A stretch of DNA of 64,000 nt from Cyanobacteria bacterium RU_5_0 (GTDB lineage: Bacteria > Cyanobacteriota > Cyanobacteriia > Elainellales > Elainellaceae): the NCBI GenBank assembly GCA_012033255.1, contig JAAUSF010000001.1, positions 1-64,000 of the forward strand, in the 5' to 3' direction. The notes beneath the pieces were generated by a model. It was not told the origin of the DNA, did not search any database, and saw only the letters and a list, made by a program, of their open reading frames with translations. Position numbers and translations under genes: made by a program. Below, one piece after another: positions 1-8,022 of the stretch. Each line of letters opens with the position of its first letter. The first letter of the stretch is position 1.

Positions 1-42
1 GGAGTTAGGACGGAATGACATCGATGACTCCTCCACCCTCCA

Positions 43-74
43 CCCCTCCACCCCTCCACCCCTCCACCCCTCTC
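43..74. repeat. Octamer tandem repeat TCCACCCC
   Basis: A short C-rich array of the unit TCCACCCC, about four perfect copies plus degenerate flanks, lies just past the moaB stop codon. It resembles the short tandemly repeated repetitive sequences common at gene ends in filamentous cyanobacteria. No function can be read from it. Confidence 0.75.
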
Positions 75-78
75 CCCA

Positions 79-588
79 TTACTTCCCCGAATGGACTTGC
101 TTCACGAGATGGGAGAGTTCTGGCAAGATTAGCTTTTCCATAGCTAAGCGAACGGCATTTGTGGAGCCAGGAAGGGAGAAAACAAGTTTGGTTTGGCAGA
201 CTCCGGCAACAGCACGAGAGGCGATCGCTCTTGAGCCAATTTCTTGATAGCTGAGCCAGCGAAAGACCTCGCCAAAGCCAGGGAGGGTTTTGTCGAGGAG
301 CCGTTCGATCGCATCATAGGTTGTGTCTCTAGGTGCGATTCCTGTGCCCCCGTTTAGGATAATAGCTTCTAAATCTGGGCGATCGCATAATGCTTTTAAG
401 TAGTCTTGAATTAGGACTGGCTCATCTTTCACCAGAACATAGTCCACTATCCGATGTCCGACATCCTGAAGCAACTGTTGGATCAATTGACCACTGCGAT
501 CAGTATCGGGCGATCGGGTATCGCTGACCGTAATGACTGCACAGTTGACACGAACAGGATCAGAATCGGGGTGAGGAAGATGAGCCAT
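79..588 (-). CDS. moaB: Molybdenum cofactor biosynthesis protein B (MoaB/MogA family)
   Basis: A 169-residue cytoplasmic protein of the MoaB/MogA family, which binds molybdopterin and adenylylates it before molybdenum insertion. The family signature is visible: an N-terminal strand ending in TVSDTR (about residues 20-25), the NGGTGIAPRDTTYDAI loop (about 79-94) that binds the pterin, and SLPGSTNAVRLAMEKLI near the C-terminus. Length is normal for MoaB. It starts 22 bp downstream of the psb28 stop on the same strand, so the two are probably co-transcribed, although no shared pathway is known. MogA and MoaB are hard to tell apart by eye; the size and short C-terminus favour MoaB. Confidence 0.93.
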   Translation of the reverse strand: MAHLPHPDSDPVRVNCAVITVSDTRSPDTDRSGQLIQQLLQDVGHRIVDYVLVKDEPVLIQDYLKALCDRPDLEAIILNGGTGIAPRDTTYDAIERLLDKTLPGFGEVFRWLSYQEIGSRAIASRAVAGVCQTKLVFSLPGSTNAVRLAMEKLILPELSHLVKQVHSGK

Positions 589-610
589 CGTAAAGGTTAG
601 ATTTTATGCC

Positions 611-949
611 TTATTGAGCCTTACTGAATCCTAAATCGTTTTCATTGGCATATCGCTCCATGAAGCGGATAAATCGCTCCCACTCAGCAACGCTTTTCAT
701 GACGTAAGTGGCTTCGATCGCCTCTGGTTGACCGTTAATAAACTTTGCTTTGACTTCGCGGGTTGCGAGTTCGCCTTCTTCATCAATCAAATACATTCCA
801 GTAATGTCGTTTGCCCAGTTATTAGTAAGGGCTTGCGGATTTTGAAAATAGAAAATTGCCTGTCCATTGGTGCCATCCTTAGAGCGGGTTAACCGCACAT
901 CCGGAATTACTTCTTCAGGAATTCCTCTAGAAAATTGAATTTCAGCCAT
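611..949 (-). CDS. psb28: Photosystem II assembly factor Psb28
   Basis: A 112-residue soluble protein of the Psb28 family. Psb28 binds the cytoplasmic side of CP47-containing photosystem II assembly intermediates and is absent from mature dimers. The N-terminus ([20 protein letters not shown]), the central AIFYFQNP and the [10 protein letters not shown] strand are typical of Psb28-1, and the length matches the family. There is no signal peptide or membrane segment, as expected. It is the first gene of a likely psb28-moaB unit. Its upstream region (950-1162) is shared with a divergent small gene. The family call is secure; Psb28-1 versus Psb28-2 is judged from length and overall sequence only. 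Confidence 0.95.
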   Translation of the reverse strand: MAEIQFSRGIPEEVIPDVRLTRSKDGTNGQAIFYFQNPQALTNNWANDITGMYLIDEEGELATREVKAKFINGQPEAIEATYVMKSVAEWERFIRFMERYANENDLGFSKAQ

Positions 950-1162
950 GCTTTATTCCGTTTCAACAATTTATCGTGCGCTTAACCTAATCTTCCCATC
1001 TTTTAACCTGTCTGTTGAAAGCCGGGGATCAGATTCGGGATGGGTTTGCTTGAGCATGCCTGTGAGCAACATCATATTTTTCAGTGATTTTACAACGGTG
1101 GAAACTGCTTAAAATAAGTCAGATTAGTTTCAGTTAATCCGATTTCACCACCGCAACTATCT
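950..1162. promoter_or_regulatory. Divergent intergenic region between psb28 and a small exported protein
   Basis: About 210 bp of AT-rich DNA separates two divergent genes and must hold both promoters. I see no convincing operator, riboswitch or terminator in it. Confidence 0.4.
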
Positions 1163-1402
1163 ATGGGTAGAGATTCAAAGCGTTTCTGGTTTGTCATCAC
1201 TGTCTGTGCGGCTTTAGGGGTTGTGTTTGGCGCAACGACTAGCCAAGCGGCGATCGATCAGTGTCTAAGCGACGATACTCCTAGTCATGAGTGTCTAACA
1301 CAAGACCCCCTAGCTAAGCGAGTTGAAGGGATCGGCATGGGGTTGATGGTTGGCGTCGGAGCCGCCGTTGGAGCCGTCTGGCAAGTCGATCGCAAAAGCT
1401 AA
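1163..1402 (+). CDS. Small exported hypothetical protein
   Basis: A 79-residue protein that I do not recognise. The N-terminus has a positive patch (MGRDSKR) followed by a hydrophobic stretch (about residues 9-28) ending in TTSQA-A, which looks like a Sec signal peptide with cleavage after SQA. The mature part has two cysteines in CLSDDTPSHECL, which could form a disulfide in the periplasm or lumen. A second hydrophobic glycine-rich segment, MGLMVGVGAAVGAVW, lies near the C-terminus and may anchor the protein or insert in a membrane. The gene is divergent from psb28, and its last four bases overlap the convergent amidase stop. There is no strong Shine-Dalgarno sequence. Confidence 0.6.
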   Translation: MGRDSKRFWFVITVCAALGVVFGATTSQAAIDQCLSDDTPSHECLTQDPLAKRVEGIGMGLMVGVGAAVGAVWQVDRKS

Positions 1403-2796
1403 TGAGGCGCAACTGGAGCAGACACAATCCCTTGAGCTTCTAAAATAGCGGCTGCTCGTAGAATAAGGGCTTCATTATAGGGAGCCGCGATAATCTGCAC
1501 TCCGAGCGGTAAGGCATTAGGGCGCTGGATGGGGACGGATAAAATCGGTAAGCCAATGAATGAAAGGGGTTGAGTAAACAATCCCAAATTTGGGCGAACC
1601 AAGACTTCTTCTCCAGCCAACGTCATGGTTTGTTGACCGATGAGGGGCGCAGGGCAGGGCGTTGTCGGTGCAAGAATCAGATCGACCTGATGGAAGAGTT
1701 CTCGCACCCGATCGCGATACCAGCGTCGAAAGCGTTGTGCCTGCAAATACCAGGAATTCGGGATCATCGTACCCGCCAAGAAACGATCGCGGGTTGCCGG
1801 ATCAAAATCTTGTGGACGAGTCTTCAGCCGATTTAGATGCAAATGACTCCCTTCACTCGCCGTAATCACATACGCGGCTGCCCTTGCGCGATGAGCCTCT
1901 GGAATGGTTATGTGCTGAGAAGCACCCAACGCCTGAGCCACCTGATCAACCGCCACAAAGACTTCGGGTTCTCCACCTTGGGCAAAATAATCATTGGCGA
2001 TCGCAATTTGCAAACCCTCAATGCCCAAATCAAGCTGAGGGATACAAGGTTCTGGAGGAAGTGAGGTACACACTGGATCACTCAAATCTTCGCCTTGCAG
2101 TAAATCGAAGGTTGTAGCAATATCGCGCACCGATCGAGCGAACAAGCCAATGTGATCGAAGCTTCCAGCAAACAGGTACACTCCGTTACGTGACAACCGC
2201 CCATAGGTTGGCTTCAGTCCAAAGATCCCACATAACGAGGCCGGAACTCGGACGGAACCGTTTGTATCAGACCCTAATGTCAACGGCACGAATCCAGCTG
2301 CAACAGCCGCCGCCGAGCCACCCGATGAGCCACCTGCCACCCGATCGAGATCATAAGGGTTATGCGTTGCGCCATAGTGACTATTCTCCGTGACAAAGCC
2401 ATAGGCATACTCATCCATATTGAGGGTGCCAATCAAGATGGCTCCCGCTCGTTTCAGTGCGGCTACTGCCATTGCATCTTTTGTGGCGGCTGGATTGTCT
2501 CGATTGATTTTGGAGCCTGCTAGCGTCGGCAATCCGGTAACATCAAACAAATTTTTGACCGCAAACGGCACCCCCGCCAACGCGCCTGGTTCCTCTCCGT
2601 TCGCGATCGACCTATCAATTTGTTCTGCTTGTTCCAGGGCTTGCTCTTTTATCACCGCCGTAAAGCTATTGATTGCGCCATCTCTAGCCGCAATTCGCTC
2701 TAGGGTGGCACTGACAACTGTTTTTGCACTAACGTCTCGATTACGAATAGCGATAGCCGTGGCGATCGCGTCTGCCTGTTCAAAGTTAAAGGTCAT
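1399..2796 (-). CDS. AtzE-like amidase (amidase signature family)
   Basis: A 465-residue amidase-signature hydrolase. The Ser-cisSer-Lys machinery is visible: the catalytic Lys in GVPFAVKNLFD (about residue 81), the glycine/serine-rich loop AGGSSGGSAAAVAAG (about 154-168), and the nucleophile segment GSDTNGSVRVPA (about 175-186). The Asn in GSDTNGS, where GatA usually has Gly, and the neighbouring DUF4089 gene point to the AtzE family (1-carboxybiuret hydrolase-like) rather than GatA of the glutamyl-tRNA amidotransferase. AtzE works in complex with the small AtzG subunit, whose homologue lies just upstream at 3010-3198. The two are separated by a 157 bp repeat element instead of the short gap expected in an operon. 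The true substrate is unknown; a ureide or small amide is likely. Confidence 0.85.
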   Translation of the reverse strand: MTFNFEQADAIATAIAIRNRDVSAKTVVSATLERIAARDGAINSFTAVIKEQALEQAEQIDRSIANGEEPGALAGVPFAVKNLFDVTGLPTLAGSKINRDNPAATKDAMAVAALKRAGAILIGTLNMDEYAYGFVTENSHYGATHNPYDLDRVAGGSSGGSAAAVAAGFVPLTLGSDTNGSVRVPASLCGIFGLKPTYGRLSRNGVYLFAGSFDHIGLFARSVRDIATTFDLLQGEDLSDPVCTSLPPEPCIPQLDLGIEGLQIAIANDYFAQGGEPEVFVAVDQVAQALGASQHITIPEAHRARAAAYVITASEGSHLHLNRLKTRPQDFDPATRDRFLAGTMIPNSWYLQAQRFRRWYRDRVRELFHQVDLILAPTTPCPAPLIGQQTMTLAGEEVLVRPNLGLFTQPLSFIGLPILSVPIQRPNALPLGVQIIAAPYNEALILRAAAILEAQGIVSAPVAPH

Positions 2797-2815
2797 GGGA
2801 AGGATGAAAGATGAA

Positions 2816-2972
2816 AAGTTTTAAGTTTTAAGGGTTGGGTTTTACAGCGGTTTTCAGATGAGTGAGCCACCGTTGTGTGTGGGTGGGTAGATGAGTGGAT
2901 GAGTGGATGGGTATGCGTGTGGCTGATGCAAGTGAAACTGGCTGTAAGTTTTAAGTTTTAAGGGTTGGGTTT
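2816..2972. mobile_element. MITE-like element flanked by 27 bp direct repeats
   Basis: Two identical 27 bp direct repeats (2816-2842 and 2946-2972, AAGTTTTAAGTTTT followed by AAGGGTTGGGTTT) flank a core whose ends are inverted repeats: TTACAGCGGTTTTC at 2842 and GAAACTGGCTGTAA ending at 2947. The core contains GATGAGTG-type simple repeats. A relative of the core with the same ends lies at 20735-20823. The element sits between the AtzG-like and AtzE-like genes. There is no coding capacity. A non-autonomous transposed element is an inference; the repeats are seen directly. Confidence 0.65.
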
Positions 2973-3009
2973 CAAGCGAATCATTCAAAACTCAAAACTT
3001 AGTCTTGGC

Positions 3010-3198
3010 TTAGGGTTGAAAGATGGGAGCGATTTCAATGTCATCAGGGATGGGAAATTCCATGACGAGTTGAGCGATCGCAGCCGTTCGAGCAAGATTG
3101 GCAATCACGCCTGGACGGTATTCTGGAGCGATCGGCAGATCTAGAAACTCGGACATCAAATCAACCAACTCTGCCGGATCGAATGGTTTTTCAGTCAT
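3010..3198 (-). CDS. AtzG-like small amidase subunit (DUF4089)
   Basis: A 62-residue acidic protein of the DUF4089/AtzG type. AtzG of the cyanuric-acid pathway is a helical, GatC-like subunit needed for folding and activity of AtzE, and many bacteria pair a DUF4089 gene with an AtzE-family amidase. Visible here are the [20 protein letters not shown] start, a central helix rich in Ala and Leu, and the [12 protein letters not shown] tail typical of the group. It is transcribed towards the amidase at 1399-2796, so the two genes probably make one complex. The intergenic gap is 213 bp because a repeat element lies between them. Confidence 0.78.
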   Translation of the reverse strand: MTEKPFDPAELVDLMSEFLDLPIAPEYRPGVIANLARTAAIAQLVMEFPIPDDIEIAPIFQP

Positions 3199-3597
3199 GG
3201 GTCGCGGTTCGCTTCACGGGATTCTGACGCGAGAGTAATTCTATCGGAATGGACGATTGAAATGGCGATCGTACTGAGGAATTTAAGAATTACGCCGTAT
3301 GCAACTAAAAACCTAGCACCCTTGACTTTCCGTGGAGCAGGCCTCTTGCCTGCTCGATTTGGACGGGCAAGAGGCCCATCCCACAGCCAAGCTACAAAAG
3401 TTGCACATCGCGTGAATCCTGATTTGCGATCCTTACACAACATCCGTTGCCACTATGAACGGGTAAGCTGTTATTACATCGGTTTTCATTTGCATAACCC
3501 ACATTCCAATGGAAGGGCGAACGGCGTTTCGTCTCTATGTCTGTGGTTCACCTATTTGAAAATGGCTATAAGTTTACTCTCTCGATCGCGCACTCCT
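3199..3597. other. Upstream region of hisB with two hairpins
   Basis: A 400 bp stretch without a convincing gene. It contains an 8 bp stem GAGCAGGC/GCCTGCTC (3335-3355) and a second small stem GGGC/GCCC (3365-3377), both built on the GGCAAGATG-type dispersed motif seen elsewhere in the window. An open frame joins this region to hisB, but its translation has no resemblance to HisB and is not counted. Confidence 0.5.
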
Positions 3598-4260
3598 ATG
3601 CAAACCCGTGACTCTCGCAACAATTTGACTGACACGCTGACAACAGTTTCTCCTCTAACGCTAGAATTTCCGGTGCGAATGGCTTCTGTGCATCGGGTGA
3701 CGGGGGAAACGGATGTGCAAGTCAGCCTGAATTTGGATGGACAAGGACAATGTTCTGCGAATACAGGCATTCCGTTTCTAGATCACATGCTGCATCAGAT
3801 TTCCTCGCATGGATTGATTGATTTAGACATCAAAGCAACGGGGGATTTGGAGATTGATGATCACCATACGAATGAAGATGTCGGGATTACGCTAGGACAG
3901 GCATTGTCAAAGGCATTGGGCGATCGCAAAGGGATTGTCCGCTTTGGTCATTTCTTCGCTCCACTGGATGAAGCCCTCGTGCAAGTGACATTAGATTTTT
4001 CGGGTCGTCCTCATCTCAGCTACGGGTTGCAAATTCCCACTGCGCGAGTCGGAAGCTATGATACACAACTGGTACGCGAATTCTTTGTAGCGATCGTCAA
4101 TCACGCCCAACTGACGCTGCACCTCCGCCAATTAGACGGCATCAACTCGCATCACATCATTGAGGCAACCTTCAAGGCATTTGCACGGGCATTGCGAATG
4201 GCGATCGAGGTTGATCCGCGTCGGGCACACTTGATTCCGAGTTCTAAAGGAGTTTTGTGA
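3598..4260 (+). CDS. hisB: Imidazoleglycerol-phosphate dehydratase
   Basis: A HisB enzyme of about 220 residues. It dehydrates imidazoleglycerol phosphate to imidazoleacetol phosphate, the sixth step of histidine synthesis, using a di-manganese site. The metal-binding histidine motifs are present: [30 protein letters not shown] and [17 protein letters not shown]. The frame is open for another 336 bp upstream. I chose ATG 3598 because family members begin with a variable tail of about 20-30 residues before the conserved [19 protein letters not shown] 3562 or 3679 cannot be excluded, and none has a good Shine-Dalgarno sequence. As usual in cyanobacteria it stands alone and is not in a his operon. 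Confidence 0.95.
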   Translation: MQTRDSRNNLTDTLTTVSPLTLEFPVRMASVHRVTGETDVQVSLNLDGQGQCSANTGIPFLDHMLHQISSHGLIDLDIKATGDLEIDDHHTNEDVGITLGQALSKALGDRKGIVRFGHFFAPLDEALVQVTLDFSGRPHLSYGLQIPTARVGSYDTQLVREFFVAIVNHAQLTLHLRQLDGINSHHIIEATFKAFARALRMAIEVDPRRAHLIPSSKGVL

Positions 4261-4322
4261 TATGGCGACCGCTATGGCTCCGCGTTGATGGATTGGATGC
4301 AATTGAAGCCGTGATGAATTTA

Positions 4323-4347
4323 ATATCTGAATATATGTTCATATGTT
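4323..4347. promoter_or_regulatory. SmtB/ArsR-type operator upstream of smtA
   Basis: An AT-rich imperfect inverted repeat ATATCTGAA-TATATG-TTCATAT has the core TGAA-N6-TTCA (4328-4341). Read on the other strand it closely resembles, from memory, the smt operator/promoter half-sites of Synechococcus, where zinc-responsive SmtB represses smtA. It lies 35 bp upstream of the metallothionein start. Regulation by an SmtB-like repressor is inferred; no smtB gene is present in this window. Confidence 0.7.
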
Positions 4348-4365
4348 ATAGTAATTAAGAACGAA

Positions 4366-4374
4366 TTAGGAGGA
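4366..4374 (+). promoter_or_regulatory. Strong ribosome binding site of smtA
   Basis: TTAGGAGGA lies 7 bp before the ATG at 4382. It supports translation of a gene only 54 codons long. Confidence 0.8.
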
Positions 4375-4381
4375 TACCTCA

Positions 4382-4543
4382 ATGACTACTGTGACTCAAA
4401 TGAAATGTGCCTGTGAACCCTGCCTGTGCATTGTGTCGATCGAGAGCGCGATCGAGAAAAACAGCAAATATTATTGCAGCGAAGCCTGCGCTAACGGGCA
4501 TCAAGGCGGTGCAGGATGCGGACACACAGGTTGTGGCTGCTAG
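4382..4543 (+). CDS. smtA: Bacterial metallothionein SmtA
   Basis: A 53-residue cysteine-rich metallothionein. Such proteins bind about four zinc ions in a thiolate-histidine cluster and buffer zinc and cadmium in the cytoplasm. The sequence begins MTTVTQMKCACEPCLC and contains KYYCSEACANGH and a terminal CGHTGCGC. That gives nine cysteines (9, 11, 14, 16, 32, 36, 46, 51, 53) and two histidines (40, 48), the same count and layout as Synechococcus SmtA. The central zinc-finger-like CSEAC segment is intact. It has a strong ribosome binding site and an SmtB-type operator. Unlike the Synechococcus locus there is no divergent smtB; hisB lies upstream and hemL converges from downstream. Confidence 0.95.
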   Translation: MTTVTQMKCACEPCLCIVSIESAIEKNSKYYCSEACANGHQGGAGCGHTGCGC

Positions 4544-4591
4544 GGAGGGGTTGATAAGGGGATGGGGAGATGGAAAGTCGAACTATCCCGT

Positions 4592-4623
4592 CATCTACCC
4601 ATCTACCCATCTACCCATCTACC
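4592..4623. repeat. Octamer tandem repeat CATCTACC, four copies
   Basis: Four perfect copies of CATCTACC lie between the convergent smtA and hemL genes, ending 4 bp before the hemL stop. It is the same kind of array as at 43-74. Confidence 0.85.
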
Positions 4624-4627
4624 CAAA

Positions 4628-5929
4628 TTACAGGCTTGACATTACCTCACGGGCAGCAGCGAGGGTGCGATCGATATCCTCGTCTGTGTGCGCCAATGAT
4701 GTAAAACCAGCCTCAAACTGAGAGGGAGCTAGATAAACGCCTCGCTCCAGCATTCCTCGATGGAATCGAGCAAACTTAGCCAGGTCAGATTTTTTGGCAT
4801 CTTCGTAGTTGTGGACAGGTCCCTCGGTGAAGAAAAAGCCGAACATGGCGCTAATGAAACCACCACAGGCGGCATGACCTGCCTCCTTGGCAACTTGAAT
4901 CATCCCTTGAGCAAGCTTTTGGGTGACGCGATCGAGTTGCTCGTAGGTTCCCGGACGTTGCAATAGTTCCAGGGTCTTGATACCCGCTGTCATTGCTAAC
5001 GGATTTCCAGACAGTGTTCCTGCTTGATACATCGGCCCCGCAGGCGCAACCATTTCCATGATCTCCTTGCGTCCGCCGTAGGCTCCAACGGGCAAGCCGC
5101 CGCCAATGATCTTGCCTAGCGTGGTCAAGTCTGGCGTGATGCCAAATTTTTCTTGCGCCCCACCATAGGCAATCCGGAAACCAGTCATCACTTCATCGAA
5201 GACTAATAACGCGCCATGCTCCTGAGTTATCACTCGTAAGCCTTCCAAGAATCCAGCATCCGGCGGGATGAAACCTGCATTGCCAACCACAGGTTCCAGG
5301 ATGACCCCCGAAATTTGGTCAGGATGTTCGGCAAATAGAGCTTTGACAGCTTCCAGATCATTGAATGGTGCTGTCAAGGTGTTTGCCGTTGTAGATTTGG
5401 GTACTCCAGGCGAATCAGGCAATCCCAAGGTCGCTACGCCAGAACCCGCTTTCACCAGGAACATATCCGCGTGACCGTGGTAGCAACCTTCAAACTTGAT
5501 CACTTTGTCGCGTCCGGTAAATGCCCGAATCAACCGCAACACTGCCATACACGCTTCTGTTCCTGAATTGACAAAGCGTACCATTTCGATGCTTGGTACA
5601 GCATTGATCACCATTTCGGCTAACACATTTTCCAAATAGCAGGGTGCGCCAAAGCTGGTGCCCTTTTCTAGTACGTCTTTCAATGCTGACAGCACTTCAG
5701 GATGGGCATGACCGCAAATCGCGGGTCCCCAAGTGCCCACGTAGTCAATGTACTGGTTGTTGTCCACGTCCCAGATGTAGGCACCTTTGACGCGATCGAA
5801 TACGATCGGCTGTCCACCGACTGACTTAAATGCTCTCACCGGAGAATTGACACCTCCCGGCATCAAGTTTTGAGCAGCCGCAAAAATTTCTTCTGATTTG
5901 GTGGTTTTCAAGGTCGTCGTCGTAGTCAA
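4628..5929 (-). CDS. hemL: Glutamate-1-semialdehyde 2,1-aminomutase
   Basis: A 433-residue PLP enzyme that converts glutamate-1-semialdehyde to 5-aminolevulinate, the committed precursor of heme, chlorophyll and bilins. Visible motifs are [15 protein letters not shown] at the N-terminus, the substrate-binding region around [16 protein letters not shown], the PLP-binding [15 protein letters not shown], and the Schiff-base lysine in [18 protein letters not shown] (about residue 273). Length is normal. The start appears to be TTG: GAGGAGA is correctly spaced before it, and the short threonine-rich N-terminus matches other cyanobacterial HemL proteins. The gene is monocistronic and converges on smtA. 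Confidence 0.97.
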   Translation of the reverse strand: MTTTTTLKTTKSEEIFAAAQNLMPGGVNSPVRAFKSVGGQPIVFDRVKGAYIWDVDNNQYIDYVGTWGPAICGHAHPEVLSALKDVLEKGTSFGAPCYLENVLAEMVINAVPSIEMVRFVNSGTEACMAVLRLIRAFTGRDKVIKFEGCYHGHADMFLVKAGSGVATLGLPDSPGVPKSTTANTLTAPFNDLEAVKALFAEHPDQISGVILEPVVGNAGFIPPDAGFLEGLRVITQEHGALLVFDEVMTGFRIAYGGAQEKFGITPDLTTLGKIIGGGLPVGAYGGRKEIMEMVAPAGPMYQAGTLSGNPLAMTAGIKTLELLQRPGTYEQLDRVTQKLAQGMIQVAKEAGHAACGGFISAMFGFFFTEGPVHNYEDAKKSDLAKFARFHRGMLERGVYLAPSQFEAGFTSLAHTDEDIDRTLAAAREVMSSL

Positions 5930-6637
5930 AATGATCTCCTCGTAGCGATTTCAATCTGATCTCTTTCAATTAGGGTCATAACAATCACAGCTTGCCGATC
6001 TATTATCCTACCCATGAAAACGTTTTGACACTCCCAATGTCATAACCCTGCCATTCGGTTTTATCGATCGTTTATTTCGCTGCTATTTCCGCCCACTTGG
6101 CGCTTTCATCTGATGGCGATTGATGGCGATCGTCCGTTTCATATCTCATAAACATTGACGCAAAATCATTCGCCCATCAACACTCTTGCATTGAAAACCA
6201 CTATATGGAACGACGTTGAGCAAGATCCGATCTTTTCCAATCGTCTGAGCAGACTATATCTGACTTTTTCCTATCGACGTTGGAGATCGAGTTTTTTAGG
6301 CTAGATGCAGGGTGAATCAAACGCTGCAAATCACAATCTACATCGATCGAACTATTTAGATCATTTTTTGTAGGATAAGCACTGTTCTTTAAAGCATGGA
6401 ATGTTTACATAGCAAACTATGTAAATAATATTTGTCCTGTAATTTTTGGTTCTAAATAGTATTCATTTAGCAGTGTTAATTTCATAAATTTTAGTTCTGC
6501 ATAATGTTCAAAATGCGATCGTAAGGTTATTCAAGCAAGCATAATCCTGTGGTGTGAGATCAAGTCGCTTGCATCGATCACTTGTATCGCATATTCATCC
6601 AGACAACACACAAACAACAGACAACGGAGAAACCAAA
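5930..6637. other. Long AT-rich region upstream of the first RTX gene
   Basis: About 700 bp holds the hemL promoter on one side and the leader of the RTX gene on the other. I see no gene. It contains a perfect 9 bp inverted repeat (listed separately) and, at about 6190-6205, TTGAAAACCACTATA, which resembles one end of the inverted-repeat element at 23861-23957 without a partner end. Confidence 0.5.
6404..6425. promoter_or_regulatory. Perfect 9 bp inverted repeat TTTACATAG-CAAA-CTATGTAAA
   Basis: A perfect 9 bp inverted repeat with a 4 bp spacer, about 210 bp before the RTX start codon. No T-run follows, so a terminator is unlikely. It could be an operator for a dimeric regulator of the RTX gene; this is inference. 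Confidence 0.45.
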
Positions 6638-6645
6638 ATGGCTTT
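6606..6645. repeat. Duplicated leader and start region, copy 1
   Basis: The 40 bp from 6606 to 6645 recur exactly at 8389-8428. They comprise the untranslated leader (ACAACGGAGAAACC and flanks) and the first codons of both RTX genes. Similarity continues more loosely through the first part of both reading frames. The offset is 1783 bp. Confidence 0.9.
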
Positions 6646-7609
6646 AATTGTAGGTTACGAAAACGTAAATGATTTCCTGATTGGCACTGGCTACGCCGAT
6701 CGAATTCTCGGTTTAAGTGGTGATGATACGATCTTCAGTGGCGGTGGCAATGATACGGTCGAAGGTGGACTAGGAAATGATCTCCTCGCTGATTCTTTTT
6801 GGGAGGACATCGTGAGTAATGACTCCTTTGATGGCGGTGCTGGGAATGACACCATCTACGCTGGCGCAGGAGATGACTGGCTTTATGGAGGAAACGATCA
6901 AGACCTGCTCAATGGTGGGGAAGGCACTGATACGGTCATTGGGGGAGGCGGTAACGATACGCTGTATGGCGACGGTGGAATCGATCTACTGATAGGAGAT
7001 GGCGGCAGTGATAATCTCTATGGTGGAACAGGGAATGACGTTCTCCTTGACAATGACCATATCCATTATGGTGGTTATCTTGGGCAAAATAAGCTCTACG
7101 GTGAAAGTGGACATGATTATTTGGAGGTAGTGACGGGTTATAACACTCTTGAGGGCGGAACGGGCAATGATACGCTGTATGGTGGCAACGACGCTAATAG
7201 CGGGTTTGATTCTCTGATCGGTGGAACGGGGAATGATTATCTCTCTGGTCGGGCTGGTACTAACCAGTTAATGGGCTTCCAGCCCGGTGCCTCACCCTAC
7301 ACGGCTGAAGTGGATACGCTAGTGGGTGGTTCTGGATCTGATGGCTTTTTCCTAGGTGCAAGCACTGACCCTAATAAGTCTGCTTATCTTGCTACTGGAA
7401 GTCATGCGATCATTCGCAACTTTGAATTCTATAAAGACCTCATTGTCCTAGCTGGGAACTACTCAGATTACCACCTGCTGACACCATTCGGCAGTTCATC
7501 CGGGACTCAAGCCCCCGACACTCTGATCATGAGAGGGAACGATGTGATTGCTGTCGTCGAAGATAAAGTCGGACTGCAACTCAATTCATCATTCTTCAAC
7601 GTTTGGTAG
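6638..7609 (+). CDS. RTX (hemolysin-type) calcium-binding repeat protein, copy 1
   Basis: A 323-residue acidic protein made mainly of nonapeptide repeats of the GGxGxDxLx type (for example GGGGNDTLYGDGGIDLLIGD), which bind calcium in a parallel beta-roll. There is no N-terminal signal peptide; RTX proteins are usually exported by type I secretion through a C-terminal signal. The C-terminal 90 residues lack repeats and end LQLNSSFFNVW, a hydrophobic end typical of such signals. ATG 6638 was chosen, although the frame is open from 6554, because the paralogue at 8421 starts identically and the two genes share an identical 31 bp leader. No type I secretion genes are in the window. The role is unknown, probably surface or extracellular. 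Confidence 0.85.
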   Translation: MALIVGYENVNDFLIGTGYADRILGLSGDDTIFSGGGNDTVEGGLGNDLLADSFWEDIVSNDSFDGGAGNDTIYAGAGDDWLYGGNDQDLLNGGEGTDTVIGGGGNDTLYGDGGIDLLIGDGGSDNLYGGTGNDVLLDNDHIHYGGYLGQNKLYGESGHDYLEVVTGYNTLEGGTGNDTLYGGNDANSGFDSLIGGTGNDYLSGRAGTNQLMGFQPGASPYTAEVDTLVGGSGSDGFFLGASTDPNKSAYLATGSHAIIRNFEFYKDLIVLAGNYSDYHLLTPFGSSSGTQAPDTLIMRGNDVIAVVEDKVGLQLNSSFFNVW

Positions 7610-7673
7610 CCAGTCTTAAAACTCCCTGTAGGATGGGCAAAGCAACGTGTGCCCATCCCGATGCGCGGAGGCA

Positions 7674-7703
7674 ATGGGCAAAGGGCGATCGCCCTTTGCC
7701 CAT
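7674..7703. repeat. Perfect 30 bp palindrome centred on a HIP1 site
   Basis: ATGGGCAAAGGGCGA and its exact reverse complement meet at a GCGATCGC HIP1 octamer, 65 bp after the RTX stop. A related ATGGGCA motif occurs at 7633. It could form a cruciform or a transcript-ending hairpin; no T-run follows. Confidence 0.7.
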
Positions 7704-7811
7704 CCTACGAGAACTAAACCTCGATCGCCTGTAATTCTGAGTGCAGGTCCAATGGATGTGTTTTATCAGTCGCAATCGATTGTTAGACTGTCGCGATCGC
7801 GAGTTGAAATT

Positions 7812-8018
7812 CTATTGACCACGTCCTGGATTGCAGTCTGCAAAACCTAGCGCCTCTGTATCAAGGAAACTGGCAATCGCCATCTCAACGACTGCTTCAA
7901 TTGGATATTCAATTTCAGTAGCACGAGCAATGAGAGCAGCACGAATTCGTTCAGGCAAGCGTCCTAAGATGACTTCGGCATCAGCAGGAGAAAGTTGCTC
8001 TTGAAGTTTGGCTTGCAT
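7812..8018 (-). CDS. Hypothetical protein paired with GIY-YIG gene
   Basis: A 68-residue soluble, mostly helical protein that I do not recognise. The middle segment LPERIRAALIARATEIEYPIEAVVEMAIASFLD reads as two or three helices, and its general look recalls ribbon-helix-helix or antitoxin-like small proteins, but no motif confirms this. It starts 4 bp after the stop of the GIY-YIG gene on the same strand, so the two are almost certainly translated from one message. The pair sits between the two RTX genes in the opposite orientation. Confidence 0.6.
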   Translation of the reverse strand: MQAKLQEQLSPADAEVILGRLPERIRAALIARATEIEYPIEAVVEMAIASFLDTEALGFADCNPGRGQ

Positions 8019-8022
8019 AGCG

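Noticed and set aside
2881-2930. CRISPR-like array in GATGAGTG repeats
   Set aside because: Units are short, imperfect and contiguous without spacers; it is a simple repeat.
3262-3597. A 112-codon upstream extension of hisB
   Set aside because: The extension crosses repeat hairpins and has no resemblance to HisB; the family starts near 3598.
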